A DNA stretch of 64,000 nt from Thiodiazotropha sp040506775 (GTDB lineage: Bacteria; Pseudomonadota; Gammaproteobacteria; Chromatiales; Chromatiaceae). The stretch is from the NCBI GenBank assembly GCA_040506775.1, contig JBEVWC010000018.1, forward strand, positions 1 to 64,000. Direction: 5' to 3'. Below the pieces are notes generated by a model. That model saw only the letters and a program-made list of their open reading frames with translations. It ran no database searches and was not told the DNA's origin. The translations under genes were made by a program, and so were the position numbers. Shown here piece by piece: positions 16,988 to 25,354 of this stretch (positions within the stretch are counted from its first letter, which is position 1; each line of letters starts with the position of its first letter).

Positions 16988-18079
16988 ATGAGGTTGCCAA
17001 AAATCTGCAGTCGAAATTGCCGCCTCGCGCTGACCGTCCTGCTACTCATCATCTTCGCTGCTCCGCTTGTCGCTTCGGACGACAAGCCACAGGCTATTGC
17101 CGCGAAGAAGATTGGTGTGCTGTATTGGTCGATGAACATACCCGGGCAGGTTGTGATGCGACAGGGACTCGAGGCGCAAGCCGAGATGATCAATCGTCAG
17201 GCTGAGGCTCAGGGTGAAGTCGGCGTGGAACTGACGGTCCGAGTTGCCGGTGATGGTCCGGAGGGTATGGAGCGCCAGATCGATCAGTTCTACGAGCTGA
17301 TCAGCCTGCAACCCGATGCGATCATCGTCCAACCCACCGACAATGCTGCCCTGGCGGCTCCGCTGAGGGATGCCAACCGACTTGGCGTGCCGGTGATCGC
17401 CTACGATCAGTACATCAGCGGCGGCACGCTCACCGCCTATGTAACCTCCGACAACCGACAGGCCGGTTACCTGGACGGGGAGTATCTGGCGGGCCAATTT
17501 TCCGACCGCCGGGAGATCAGGCTGATTCTGGTCGAGTATCCCCATGTGTCCTCCACTGTGGAAAGGCTCAATGGGTTCCTGGATGCCTTACGGGACTATG
17601 GTCAGCCGTTCCGAATCCTCAAGACCTATGTTGCGGTGCAACCGCAAGAGGGACGACGGGCCGGGCAGCAGATTCTCGAGGATTTTCCGCAGCCTGGCAG
17701 TGTGGATGCCATTTTTACAGTGAATGACGGAGGTGGCCTGAGTCTGGTGGACGTACTCGCCCGGGCGGGTCGCGACGAGATCATGGTGGCCTCCATCGAT
17801 GGCGATCCGGCTTCCATCGAGAATATTCGCAAAGGTCGTTTGACCCGAATTGATACTGCGCAGTTCTGCGGCGCCCTGGGCGCCACCGCAATGCGCCTGG
17901 CCAATGAAGTGGTGCGTGGCCGTACGGTGCCTCGCCTGACCCTGGTGCCGGTGTTTCCGGTGACCCGCGAGACCTTGCCAGACTACCCCGGCTGGCAGGG
18001 TGAAATCCCCAGCCCCTTCGAAAAGCCCTGGAATGCCATCGATCCGGTCTGGTCCGGCTCATTGCAGGAGAACCCCTGA
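16988..18079 (+). CDS. Periplasmic sugar-binding-type protein (RbsB-like) paired with a c-di-GMP enzyme
   Basis: The protein has 363 residues from the ATG at 16988 (weak ribosome site), with a signal peptide (ALTVLLLIIFAAPLVA). It has the type-I periplasmic binding fold of ribose/galactose ABC systems: IGVLYWSMNIPGQVV, PDAIIVQPTDNAALAAPL, GVPVIAYDQYISGG, VTSDNRQAGYLDGEYLA, IFTVNDGGGLSLVDVL and IMVASIDGDPASIENI. No ABC permease or ATPase is nearby. The stop overlaps the start of a membrane GGDEF-EAL gene (TGATG), so the likely role is ligand sensing for that protein rather than transport. Confidence 0.85.
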   Translation: MRLPKICSRNCRLALTVLLLIIFAAPLVASDDKPQAIAAKKIGVLYWSMNIPGQVVMRQGLEAQAEMINRQAEAQGEVGVELTVRVAGDGPEGMERQIDQFYELISLQPDAIIVQPTDNAALAAPLRDANRLGVPVIAYDQYISGGTLTAYVTSDNRQAGYLDGEYLAGQFSDRREIRLILVEYPHVSSTVERLNGFLDALRDYGQPFRILKTYVAVQPQEGRRAGQQILEDFPQPGSVDAIFTVNDGGGLSLVDVLARAGRDEIMVASIDGDPASIENIRKGRLTRIDTAQFCGALGATAMRLANEVVRGRTVPRLTLVPVFPVTRETLPDYPGWQGEIPSPFEKPWNAIDPVWSGSLQENP

Positions 18080-20763
18080 TGGCGGAAGCAGGGAGCGATG
18101 AAGGCGCGATCTCCCGACTGGTCGCGGTCGACCGGCGTCTGACCCTCTCGTTCGGGGTCCTGATCCTGACCCTGATGATGATCGTGCTGACCAGTGCGGT
18201 GTTCTACCTCAATGGGGTGATGAAGCGGGAGGAGCAACAGCTTTCCACTCTGCTGACCAAGGTGCTTGCGGTTTCGGTATCCCGGGTCAGTTTCTCCGGG
18301 CGCTACCATGCCCAGTTGTTGCTCGAGGATTTGCTCGCGGATCATCCGAATATCCGCTACCTGAGGGTCACCGATCTGGATAATCAGGTACTGGCGAGCA
18401 GTGATCCGGACCTGATTGACAGCCGCCTCACCGGGGAGACCGCAGATCAGGCAAAGGCTGCCTTGAAGGGTACAGGCGCAGAACTCTCCCGGCGCCTCAA
18501 GTGGCGAAACGAGTCGGTGCTGGAGGTCACCCTGCCCTACCGCGGGGGATATGACCATACCATTCAGGGCGTGGTGCAGGTGGGGATTTCCCAGGCCTCC
18601 CGGGACGCCGCTCTGAGGCAGGGTATCTACTACGTGATCGGTATGGTCATCCTGCTGATGCTGATCGGCAGTCTCGCGGTGCACCGCATCAGCCGGGTGT
18701 TCGGTATGCCGGTGCGTCACCTGGCTGAGGACATGGCGGCAACCCTGCAGGCGATACCCGATATCCTTTTTGAACTGGACGATGAGGGACGCTACATCCA
18801 GGTGCTGGCGCATCACCGACGCCTCCTGGTGGATACGCCCAACCGGCTGATCGGCGAAACGGTGCGGGGTATGCTGCCGGATGATGCGGCGGACGCCATA
18901 GAGGCTGCGCTGCGTGAGGCAGCCCGGGACGGGATATCGACCGGGCGTCAATACCGCCTGACCCTGTCCGGGGAAGAGTTCTGGTTCGAACTCTCGATTG
19001 CCCGCAAGCAGTCCGGTAAGGGGGAGCGCCCGCGCTTCATCGTGCTTGCCCGGGATATCACCGCGCGAAAACGCACCGAGGAGAGCCTCTACCTGTTCGC
19101 CAACGCCTTCAAGCACAGCGGTGAGGCGATCATGATCACCGATCATGAGAATAAAATCGTCGCGGTCAATCCGGCGATGATCCGTCACACCGGATACGAT
19201 TACCACGAACTGATCGGGCAGAATCCCAAGGTGCTGTCATCCGGGCATGCCTCACGGGATACCTACCGGGAGATGTGGGCCGCCCTGAATGAATCCGGAT
19301 ACTGGCAGGGTGAGCTTTGGGAGCGCTGCAAGAACGGCATGGTCTATCCGAAATGGGCGGCGATCTCCGCGATCCGCAACCCGGAAAACGAGGTCACCCA
19401 CTACATCGCCAGCTACACCGACATCTCGGAGCGCAAGGCTGCGGAGGCGCGCATCGAGTTCATTGCCCACCACGATGTGCTGACCGGCCTGTTCAACCGA
19501 TACAGCCTCGAGGAACGCCTGGAACAGAGTCTGCTGGCGGCGCGCCGTAACAAGGAAAAGGTGGCGGTGATGTTCATCGATATGGACCGCTTCAAGAATA
19601 TCAACGACTCCCTGGGCCACCATACCGGCGATGCATTGCTGATGGAGATCGGCAACCGGCTCGATCGGGAAGTGCGCGAAAGTGATATCGTGGCGCGTCT
19701 CGGCGGGGATGAATTCGTGGTGGTGCTGAGCGGGGTTGAGTCGACGCTCGCCGCCGGGTCGGTTGCGGCCGGTATCGTGCACAGGCTGGGCGAGGTCTAC
19801 ACCATCGATGCCAAGTTGCTGCACATTACCGCGAGTGTCGGCATCAGCATGTTCCCGGCTGACGGCGAGGATGTGGAAACCCTGATGAAGCACGCCGACG
19901 CTGCGATGTACCATGCCAAGGACAAGGGACGGAACAATTTCCAGTTCTTCACCGCGGCGATGAACATTGCCATCGAAGAGCGCATGATTCTGGAAAGCGA
20001 GATGCGTCAGGCAATCGAACGGCATGAGTTCGAATTGCACTACCAGCCGATCTGCGATGTGCATGGAAAATGGTGCAGTCTGGAGGCGCTGTTGCGTTGG
20101 CGTCATCCGCACAAAGGTCTGATCGCACCGGGCCTGTTTGTACCGGTTGCCGAGGAGTCGCGGCTGATCATCCCCCTGGGTATCTGGGTCATCGAGGAGG
20201 CCTGCCGGCAGAGCGCCGAGTGGCGTGAGCGGCTGGGAATCGTCTTGCCGGTTTCCGTCAATCTGTCCATGCATCAGCTCTATTCAGTGGGGCTGCATGA
20301 ACAGGTCAAGACGCTCAGGGAGCGCTATGGACTGGATGCGGGCAGCCTCAAGTTCGAAATCACCGAGTCCACCGCAATGGATAATCCGGAACTGGCGATC
20401 GAGCAACTGTTGCGATTTCGTGAGGCGGGAATCGAACTGGCGATCGACGATTTCGGCACCGGATACTCCTCCCTGGCCTACCTGAAGAAACTGCCGATCC
20501 ATACCCTGAAACTGGATCGTACCTTCGTTGATGACATCAGCCGGGATGACAACGACGAGGCGATCAGTGCGGCTACCGTGGCATTGGCACACAACCTGGG
20601 CCTGAACGTGATCGCGGAGGGTGTGGAAACCGTCGCACAGCGGGATTTTCTGATTGCCCACGGATGTGACTACCTGCAGGGATTTCTTTACAGTCATCCC
20701 CTGACTCCGGACGAGATCGCCGAGACTTACCGGGCCCTGTCGGAACAGGCCAGCGGAGTCTAG
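18079..20763 (+). CDS. Membrane sensor PAS-GGDEF-EAL protein (c-di-GMP synthesis/breakdown)
   Basis: The 894-residue protein has a membrane segment near residues 28-49 (LSFGVLILTLMMIVLTSAVF), a periplasmic domain of about 140 residues, a second membrane segment near 187-205, and two PAS regions (AIPDILFELDDEG near 230; ANAFKHSGEAIMITDHENK near 343). A GGDEF domain follows (RLGGDEF near 540, with the inhibitory site RESD just before). The EAL domain has EALLRW near 668, ITES, IDDFGTGYSSLAYL and VIAEGVET. All catalytic motifs of both domains look intact. Coupling to the upstream binding protein suggests that ligand binding in the periplasm modulates c-di-GMP. Confidence 0.9.
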   Translation: MAEAGSDEGAISRLVAVDRRLTLSFGVLILTLMMIVLTSAVFYLNGVMKREEQQLSTLLTKVLAVSVSRVSFSGRYHAQLLLEDLLADHPNIRYLRVTDLDNQVLASSDPDLIDSRLTGETADQAKAALKGTGAELSRRLKWRNESVLEVTLPYRGGYDHTIQGVVQVGISQASRDAALRQGIYYVIGMVILLMLIGSLAVHRISRVFGMPVRHLAEDMAATLQAIPDILFELDDEGRYIQVLAHHRRLLVDTPNRLIGETVRGMLPDDAADAIEAALREAARDGISTGRQYRLTLSGEEFWFELSIARKQSGKGERPRFIVLARDITARKRTEESLYLFANAFKHSGEAIMITDHENKIVAVNPAMIRHTGYDYHELIGQNPKVLSSGHASRDTYREMWAALNESGYWQGELWERCKNGMVYPKWAAISAIRNPENEVTHYIASYTDISERKAAEARIEFIAHHDVLTGLFNRYSLEERLEQSLLAARRNKEKVAVMFIDMDRFKNINDSLGHHTGDALLMEIGNRLDREVRESDIVARLGGDEFVVVLSGVESTLAAGSVAAGIVHRLGEVYTIDAKLLHITASVGISMFPADGEDVETLMKHADAAMYHAKDKGRNNFQFFTAAMNIAIEERMILESEMRQAIERHEFELHYQPICDVHGKWCSLEALLRWRHPHKGLIAPGLFVPVAEESRLIIPLGIWVIEEACRQSAEWRERLGIVLPVSVNLSMHQLYSVGLHEQVKTLRERYGLDAGSLKFEITESTAMDNPELAIEQLLRFREAGIELAIDDFGTGYSSLAYLKKLPIHTLKLDRTFVDDISRDDNDEAISAATVALAHNLGLNVIAEGVETVAQRDFLIAHGCDYLQGFLYSHPLTPDEIAETYRALSEQASGV

Positions 20764-20795
20764 TGCAGTGTCCCGATTGGTTGAATGAAAAGTAC

Positions 20796-21461
20796 ATGAC
20801 AACGGATGATGATTTCCCTGCAGGTGCGGAATACCTGAACCCGGATCTGCTGCAGGGTTTTACCCGACGTGAACTGCCCGCGGGGTATCTTCTGGCGACA
20901 CCTCAGCAGGCCCGGGACGAGGTGTTCGTCGTCCACAGCGGTCGTCTGCGGGTCTATCTGGCCGGTGAAAATCGTTCCCTGACCCTGAGTTTTCTCGAAA
21001 CCGGAGATATCTACACCACCCATACCCCAACCTATGTGGAAACGGTGGCTGAGACCTCCCTGTGGATGATGCCGACTGGGGAATTTGCCCGCAAACTCGC
21101 CCAGGATCCCTCCGCAACCCCGGCCATCATGCGGGTGCTGGGACGACTGCTGAGCAATGCGGTCAGTCTGGTGGAGGACCTGGCGTTCCGCGAGGTGCCA
21201 GCGCGCCTGGCGCGTTTCCTGGTCGGTCTGGCGCAGCGCCGGGGGATGGAGGATGAGAGGGGCTGGCGGGTGCCCCTGGAGTGGACCATCGAGGAGATCG
21301 CCAGCCTGCTGGGCACCACGCGTCAGACGGTCTCGATGCTCGTCAACCAGTGGGAGAGGGAGGGGGTGGTGATTCGTCCCGACCGCCAGTATCTGTTGAT
21401 TCCGTCCCTCGATGCACTGCGCACACTCTGTGGAGACGATTCGGGGCGGGATGTCGGCTAG
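20796..21461 (+). CDS. CooA-like CO-sensing regulator (CRP/FNR family)
   Basis: The protein has 221 residues from the ATG at 20796; a GTG at 20763 overlapping the previous stop would add 11 residues. The effector domain shows VFVVHSGRLRVYLAGENRSL and TGDIYTTHTPTYVE, which lines up with the heme-binding stretch of Rhodospirillum rubrum CooA (GDMFCMH). The His77 heme ligand is kept (H76 here) while Cys75 is Thr. The helix-turn-helix is WTIEEIASLLGTTRQTVSML. There are no FNR-type cysteines. CooA binds CO through heme and activates genes at TGTC-N6-type palindromes. Just such a site overlaps the end of this gene, in front of cowN. Confidence 0.78.
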   Translation: MTTDDDFPAGAEYLNPDLLQGFTRRELPAGYLLATPQQARDEVFVVHSGRLRVYLAGENRSLTLSFLETGDIYTTHTPTYVETVAETSLWMMPTGEFARKLAQDPSATPAIMRVLGRLLSNAVSLVEDLAFREVPARLARFLVGLAQRRGMEDERGWRVPLEWTIEEIASLLGTTRQTVSMLVNQWEREGVVIRPDRQYLLIPSLDALRTLCGDDSGRDVG

Positions 21462-21467
21462 GCGACA
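21452..21467 (+). promoter_or_regulatory. CooA-type operator upstream of cowN
   Basis: A perfect inverted repeat, TGTCG-N6-CGACA, matches the known CooA consensus (TGTCA-N6-CGACA) at nine of ten fixed positions. It overlaps the last codons and stop of the CooA-like gene. A -10-like TATGAT at 21489-21494 puts the operator centre at about -42, the position used by CRP-family class II activation. The cowN ATG follows at 21528. Confidence 0.75.
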
Positions 21468-21527
21468 GAATCAGGATCGATGGGTTGTTATGATGTGGCA
21501 CATTTCGTATCGCGTGCGGAGACGGGC

Positions 21528-21824
21528 ATGTCACACAACTCAACCAGCAAAATCACAGACCGCTACATCAGTTTCGACGGCATCGACTGCGACGGCAACG
21601 CGCGGCGCGTGATGCAGTGCATCGAACGGCTGATCGCCCAGCCGGGGGGCAACAACGCCTTCTGGGAATACTTCATGAAGAAACGTGAGGGCGGCTCGGG
21701 TCCGAAACCGGATGAACTGTTTCTCATCCATTCCAACATCAACCAGGTTCGTGAACTGTTCGAGACCTGGGACGACGAGGAGGCCATGGCCCTGCTGGTG
21801 GAACTCGAGGAGGAGTGCTGCTGA
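21528..21824 (+). CDS. cowN: CowN, protector of nitrogenase against carbon monoxide
   Basis: The 98-residue product matches the CowN family along its whole length: RYISFDGIDCDGNARRVMQC, a PGGNNAFWEYF stretch, GGSGPKPDELFLIHSNINQV, and the C-terminal LVELEEECC. CowN binds nitrogenase and allows nitrogen-dependent growth when CO is present. The start is the ATG at 21528, giving the family's usual length. It implies that the organism has a molybdenum nitrogenase, although no nif gene is in this window. Confidence 0.93.
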   Translation: MSHNSTSKITDRYISFDGIDCDGNARRVMQCIERLIAQPGGNNAFWEYFMKKREGGSGPKPDELFLIHSNINQVRELFETWDDEEAMALLVELEEECC

Positions 21825-21830
21825 AGGGTC

Positions 21831-21870
21831 TTGATGGAGCGGCCAAACAGGGCTGGCCGCTCCGCATCAA
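21831..21870 (+). terminator. Terminator between cowN and the convergent gene
   Basis: A long inverted repeat has a core of GGAGCGGCC/GGCCGCTCC at 21836-21844 and 21855-21863, extended outward by TTGATG/CATCAA. A T-rich run (ATTTTT) follows on the plus strand. It begins 7 bases after the cowN stop and ends 4 bases before the stop of the minus-strand gene, so it may serve both. Confidence 0.7.
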
Positions 21871-21873
21871 CGA

Positions 21874-23472
21874 CTATTTTTCCGGATGTCCCGTACGCAT
21901 CCGGTACAGCGTTGTGGTACCGCTGACCTCGTTCCCGACCACCAGCATCGGATCGCCGTTGGGGCTGCGTGAGGCGGGGATGAAGATCAGTCCTTCAGGC
22001 CCCAGGTCTCCCGCCAGGGTGTTGCTGGAGCCATCCGGAAGTTCCGCGTCAACGCTGAAATCCCGGTTATTGATATATTGGACGAAACGGGGTGCGTGTG
22101 GATGGGTGATGTCATAGATCATCACCCCGCCGACACGCTCCAGGCCGATGAACGCATAGGTCAGGCGACCGATGCGTCCGATCGCAACCCCTTCGGGTTC
22201 CGGGCCCTTGTCATCCGAGCGGCTGTCGAATGAGTCGTTGTCGTCATTGTTGCTGTTGAACTGTTCCGGCATCTGTTCCGCAATGATGCGTTCGAACTGG
22301 TCACCCGAGTCGAACACCAGATTCCCCCGCGCATCGCGAATCGAGAAGGAGCGGGCGCCAAAGCTGTAGAGTTGGTCGAAATCACCGTCTCCATCCAGGT
22401 CGCCCTGGGCGGTGGTGACCAGCAGCCGGCCCAGGTTTGCATTGTCCTGCAGGGTTGCCGCATCCGGGAAGGCATCCGGGTCCAGGGTCAGGTTGCCGAT
22501 CCGTGATTCTTCGCTGTATCCGTCATAATCCCGACTGTCACCCTCATTGGCGGTGACGATATAGGTGCGGCCCTTGTATTGATAGCTGGCAATCGAATCG
22601 GGCATGTACATACCCTGCACCGGCCAGTTCGCAATCGCGATCCCGTCATCCCGGTTGCTGGGATCCAGGGCGTTTTCCGGCAGACTGTGGTCCTTGGTGC
22701 CCAGGGGCAGCAAATCGATAACCCGGGCCCGCTGAATGTCGATCAGAGCCAGGGCATTGGCCTCCTGCAGGCTCACCCAGGCGCGCCGGGAGTCCGTCGA
22801 GACGGTGATGTATTCCGGTTCCAGGTCCTGGGCCACCGTGGCATTGGGGCCGAAAATACGAATTCCCTGTTCGCGCAGGCTGTCGATTTGATCGTTGAAA
22901 GCCTCGAAACCTGCTGTGCGTACCCGGGCATGCCGGGCACCGTCACGCAGGTCGATGATACTGACCGAACCTTGCGGATCCACGTCATAGGCATCATTGG
23001 GTTCGCCTTCGTTGGCCACCAGCAGATGACGCCCGTTGGGGGTGAAGGTCAGCATGTCCGGCAATGCGCCCACCTCGACGGTGTTGATCAGGGTCAGTCC
23101 CACACTGTCGTAAAAGGCCACCAGCCCCGGTGCCTGCTTGTCCTCTGCCTCGATGGCAACCGCGACCAGGCCTTTGTGCACGGCAACACTGTTGGCGCTA
23201 CCGCCCAGGCTGCTGGCATCCAGGGTGCCGATCAACATCGGGTTGGCAGGATCGTTGATATCCAAAACATCCACACTGGCGGCGCTGGCGTTTATCGAAA
23301 ACAGGCGTTGCGTACGCGGGTCGTGGGCGACAATCTCGCTGGCGCCATCATCGAAGATCCCCGTATCGTAGTGTCCGACAACATCAATACTGAAGGGGGC
23401 GGTGGTCGATGGATGGGCGTAAACGCCTTGGGACAGGGTCAGACCCAGGACAATGGGCAGCAGTTTGTTCAT
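21874..23472 (-). CDS. Secreted beta-propeller protein, choice-of-anchor I family
   Basis: The 532-residue protein has a signal peptide (MNKLLPIVLGLTLSQGVYA). The body has repeated beta-propeller blades with family motifs: DGASEIVAHDPRTQRLFSIN, SVAVHKGLVAVAIEA, MLTFTPNGRHLLVANEGEPN, EPEYITVS and IVTANEGDSRDY, then GPEPEGVAIGRIGRLTYAFI. Relatives are extracellular or periplasmic proteins often annotated as alkaline-phosphatase-like, with no firmly known activity. It has no C-terminal anchor of its own. GGAGAG precedes the ATG by 5 bases. Confidence 0.85.
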   Translation of the reverse strand: MNKLLPIVLGLTLSQGVYAHPSTTAPFSIDVVGHYDTGIFDDGASEIVAHDPRTQRLFSINASAASVDVLDINDPANPMLIGTLDASSLGGSANSVAVHKGLVAVAIEAEDKQAPGLVAFYDSVGLTLINTVEVGALPDMLTFTPNGRHLLVANEGEPNDAYDVDPQGSVSIIDLRDGARHARVRTAGFEAFNDQIDSLREQGIRIFGPNATVAQDLEPEYITVSTDSRRAWVSLQEANALALIDIQRARVIDLLPLGTKDHSLPENALDPSNRDDGIAIANWPVQGMYMPDSIASYQYKGRTYIVTANEGDSRDYDGYSEESRIGNLTLDPDAFPDAATLQDNANLGRLLVTTAQGDLDGDGDFDQLYSFGARSFSIRDARGNLVFDSGDQFERIIAEQMPEQFNSNNDDNDSFDSRSDDKGPEPEGVAIGRIGRLTYAFIGLERVGGVMIYDITHPHAPRFVQYINNRDFSVDAELPDGSSNTLAGDLGPEGLIFIPASRSPNGDPMLVVGNEVSGTTTLYRMRTGHPEK

Positions 23473-23684
23473 GCATCTCTCCAGAACATAAAAAGAGTGC
23501 AGGGTAGCGGTAAAGTGTGACGAATTTATGATGTTTGTATGTATCCCATGCCTGATCCGGCAATGAGATTCCCCGATAACTCTGTGGCTTTAGCAATTGT
23601 TGCGGAGACACCGGTAGCCTAAGTTTTAAGTTCCACCATAAATTGATGCGTCACGCATCCTAAAAAAGAAACCTGGAGAGAGGC

Positions 23685-24173
23685 ATGGAGAACAATCAGA
23701 ACAATTCCCAGAACACAATATCCCGGCGTGAGCTGCTGACAGGGGCGGGTGCCGCCGCAGCCCTGATGGTCGGCGGTCTGGCGCATGCGTCAGAACAGAT
23801 GTCGGCGGATCATGCGCACCATCAGCATGCGAAACACGCCCCCCAGCATGAAGGATTGCTGGAGGCGGTCAACAATTGTGTCGACAAGGGCCAGCGGTGT
23901 GTCTTTCACTGTCATGTGGCGTTTCAGGAAGGTGACATGACACTCGCCGATTGTGCGGCGAAAGGGCAGGAAATGCTCGCGGTTTGCAAGGGGTTCTCCT
24001 ACCTGGTGACCGCCAACTCGGTCTATCTCAAGGACTACGCGAAGATTTGCCGCCAGGTTTGTGAAGACTGCCGCAAGGAGTGCGAAAAGCATGATAAACA
24101 TCGCGAGTGCAAGGCCTGCGCCGATGCCTGTGCCGAGACGGTCAAGGCGATCGATGCCGTGATGGCGGCCTGA
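23685..24173 (+). CDS. Csp1-type four-helix copper-storage protein with Tat signal
   Basis: The 162-residue protein begins with a twin-arginine signal (SRRELLTGAGAAAALMVGG, cleavage near AHA), so it is exported folded. A His-rich stretch (HAHHQHAKHAPQH) and a four-helix-bundle domain with 12 cysteines follow, spaced as in Csp proteins: CVDKGQRCVFHCH, KICRQVCEDCRKEC and CKACADAC. Csp1 lines its bundle core with thiolates that hold many Cu(I) ions, in methanotrophs to supply methane monooxygenase. Here the periplasmic copper could serve respiratory or other cuproenzymes, or detoxification. GGAGAG lies before the ATG. Confidence 0.9.
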   Translation: MENNQNNSQNTISRRELLTGAGAAAALMVGGLAHASEQMSADHAHHQHAKHAPQHEGLLEAVNNCVDKGQRCVFHCHVAFQEGDMTLADCAAKGQEMLAVCKGFSYLVTANSVYLKDYAKICRQVCEDCRKECEKHDKHRECKACADACAETVKAIDAVMAA

Positions 24174-24272
24174 ACCGCAACACAAAGCTGCTCGATCAGC
24201 GGAGAGTCTCAGCCAAAGCCGCTGATGCCGGAAGCCATTGCGATGTGCGGTGGTTTGGCTGAGGAGTTCGCT

Positions 24273-24339
24273 GCGCTCACGGTTTTTTCTGCCCCCTCAC
24301 CCGTCAGGGGAGAGGGGGAATCAAGTAAACCGTGAGCGC
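24273..24339. repeat. Inverted repeat with nested GC-rich stem
   Basis: Perfect 13-base arms GCGCTCACGGTTT (24273-24285) and AAACCGTGAGCGC (24327-24339) enclose a second inverted repeat (CCCCCTC/GAGGGGG) around CACCCGTCAGGGGA. The inner part resembles a dispersed repeat found in many proteobacterial genomes. It lies between csp and the convergent aldolase gene and could act as a terminator for both. The rest of 24174-24382 shows nothing else. Confidence 0.65.
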
Positions 24340-24382
24340 GGTTCAAACCGCATCGGTCATACGCGAAATCCCTAAGTCGGAT

Positions 24383-25354
24383 TCAGGAGAGTGTGCCGTC
24401 ATCCAGACGGCTGGATTCCAGCAGGAAGTCGTAACACAGTTCGCGCAGTTTCTTGTCTGCGCGCACCTTCATGGCCGCGCGGGGATGCTGGTTGAAATGA
24501 CCGCTGATTCCGTAGATATCGTTGAAACCCCACTCGATCTCCTTGCGCAGGGGGACGAACTGCTCCTGGATAACCCGGTAGATCGGCCGTACGTCGAACT
24601 TGGGATTCTTCAGAAAATTCAGTAACAGTTCCAGATTGCAGTTACCCGCCCCCCGGCCGATCCCGTTGATGGTGGCGTCAAGCAGGTTCACGCCATCGAT
24701 GATCGCCTGCTGGGTGTTGGAAAAAGCCAACTGCTGATTGTTGTGCGCATGGAAGCCCAACTCCTTGCTCGGTGCATGTTTCTTGTACAGGTTCAGATAG
24801 TCCGTGACCTGTTCCGAGTAGAAGGCCCCGTAGCTGTCCACCAGATAGAGGTAGTCGAGTTCCGCGGTCTCCTCCACCTGGTTGAGCGCCTCGATCAGGT
24901 CGGTGCGAATTGCGGCGGAGCAGGCCATGATGTTGATCGTGGTTTCATAGCCCAGATCCTTGGAACGTTTGACCAGGTCCAGCCCCTTGTCGATATCCGG
25001 GACATAGCAGGCCACCCGGGCCATATCGAAGGGACTCTGGTCGCGGGGCTTCAACGCCTTCACGTCGACGCGCCCAATGTCGAACATGACCGCAACCAGG
25101 GGGCGGTGTTCCGATTCGTGTGAATCGATGACCATCTTCAGATCATCGTCGTCACAGAAATTCCATTTGCCGTAGGCTTCGCGAGTGTACTCTTCACTGA
25201 CGGAGAGTTTCTTGCCGAGTTCGATGATGTCTACACCCGAATCGCACGCGGCCTGATAGACCGCTTTGACGAAATCGTCCGTGAAATGGAAATTATTGAT
25301 CAGACCACCATCACGAATGGTGCAGTCCAGGACTTTGAGTTCTTTGCGAAACAC
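24383..25354 (-). CDS. HMGL-like DRE-TIM aldolase of unknown substrate
   Basis: The 323-residue protein starts at a GTG (25352-25354) with GAGGA 8 bases upstream. It has a TIM-barrel DRE metallolyase pattern: LDCTIRDGGLINNFHF at the N-terminus (catalytic Asp/Arg), the metal-site motif GFHAHNNQQLAFSNT near residue 197, and DATINGIGRGAGNCNLE near 228. These match 4-hydroxy-2-oxovalerate aldolase and isopropylmalate/citramalate-synthase relatives. The aldolase-type HAHNN and absence of a C-terminal regulatory domain argue for lyase rather than synthase activity. No acetaldehyde dehydrogenase partner is adjacent, so the pathway is unknown. Confidence 0.78.
   Translation of the reverse strand: MFRKELKVLDCTIRDGGLINNFHFTDDFVKAVYQAACDSGVDIIELGKKLSVSEEYTREAYGKWNFCDDDDLKMVIDSHESEHRPLVAVMFDIGRVDVKALKPRDQSPFDMARVACYVPDIDKGLDLVKRSKDLGYETTINIMACSAAIRTDLIEALNQVEETAELDYLYLVDSYGAFYSEQVTDYLNLYKKHAPSKELGFHAHNNQQLAFSNTQQAIIDGVNLLDATINGIGRGAGNCNLELLLNFLKNPKFDVRPIYRVIQEQFVPLRKEIEWGFNDIYGISGHFNQHPRAAMKVRADKKLRELCYDFLLESSRLDDGTLS

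Noticed and set aside
20763..20795. GTG at 20763 as the start of the CooA-like protein
   Set aside because: It overlaps the preceding stop as TAGTG, but no ribosome site supports it and CooA proteins begin close to the first strand region; the ATG at 20796 fits better.
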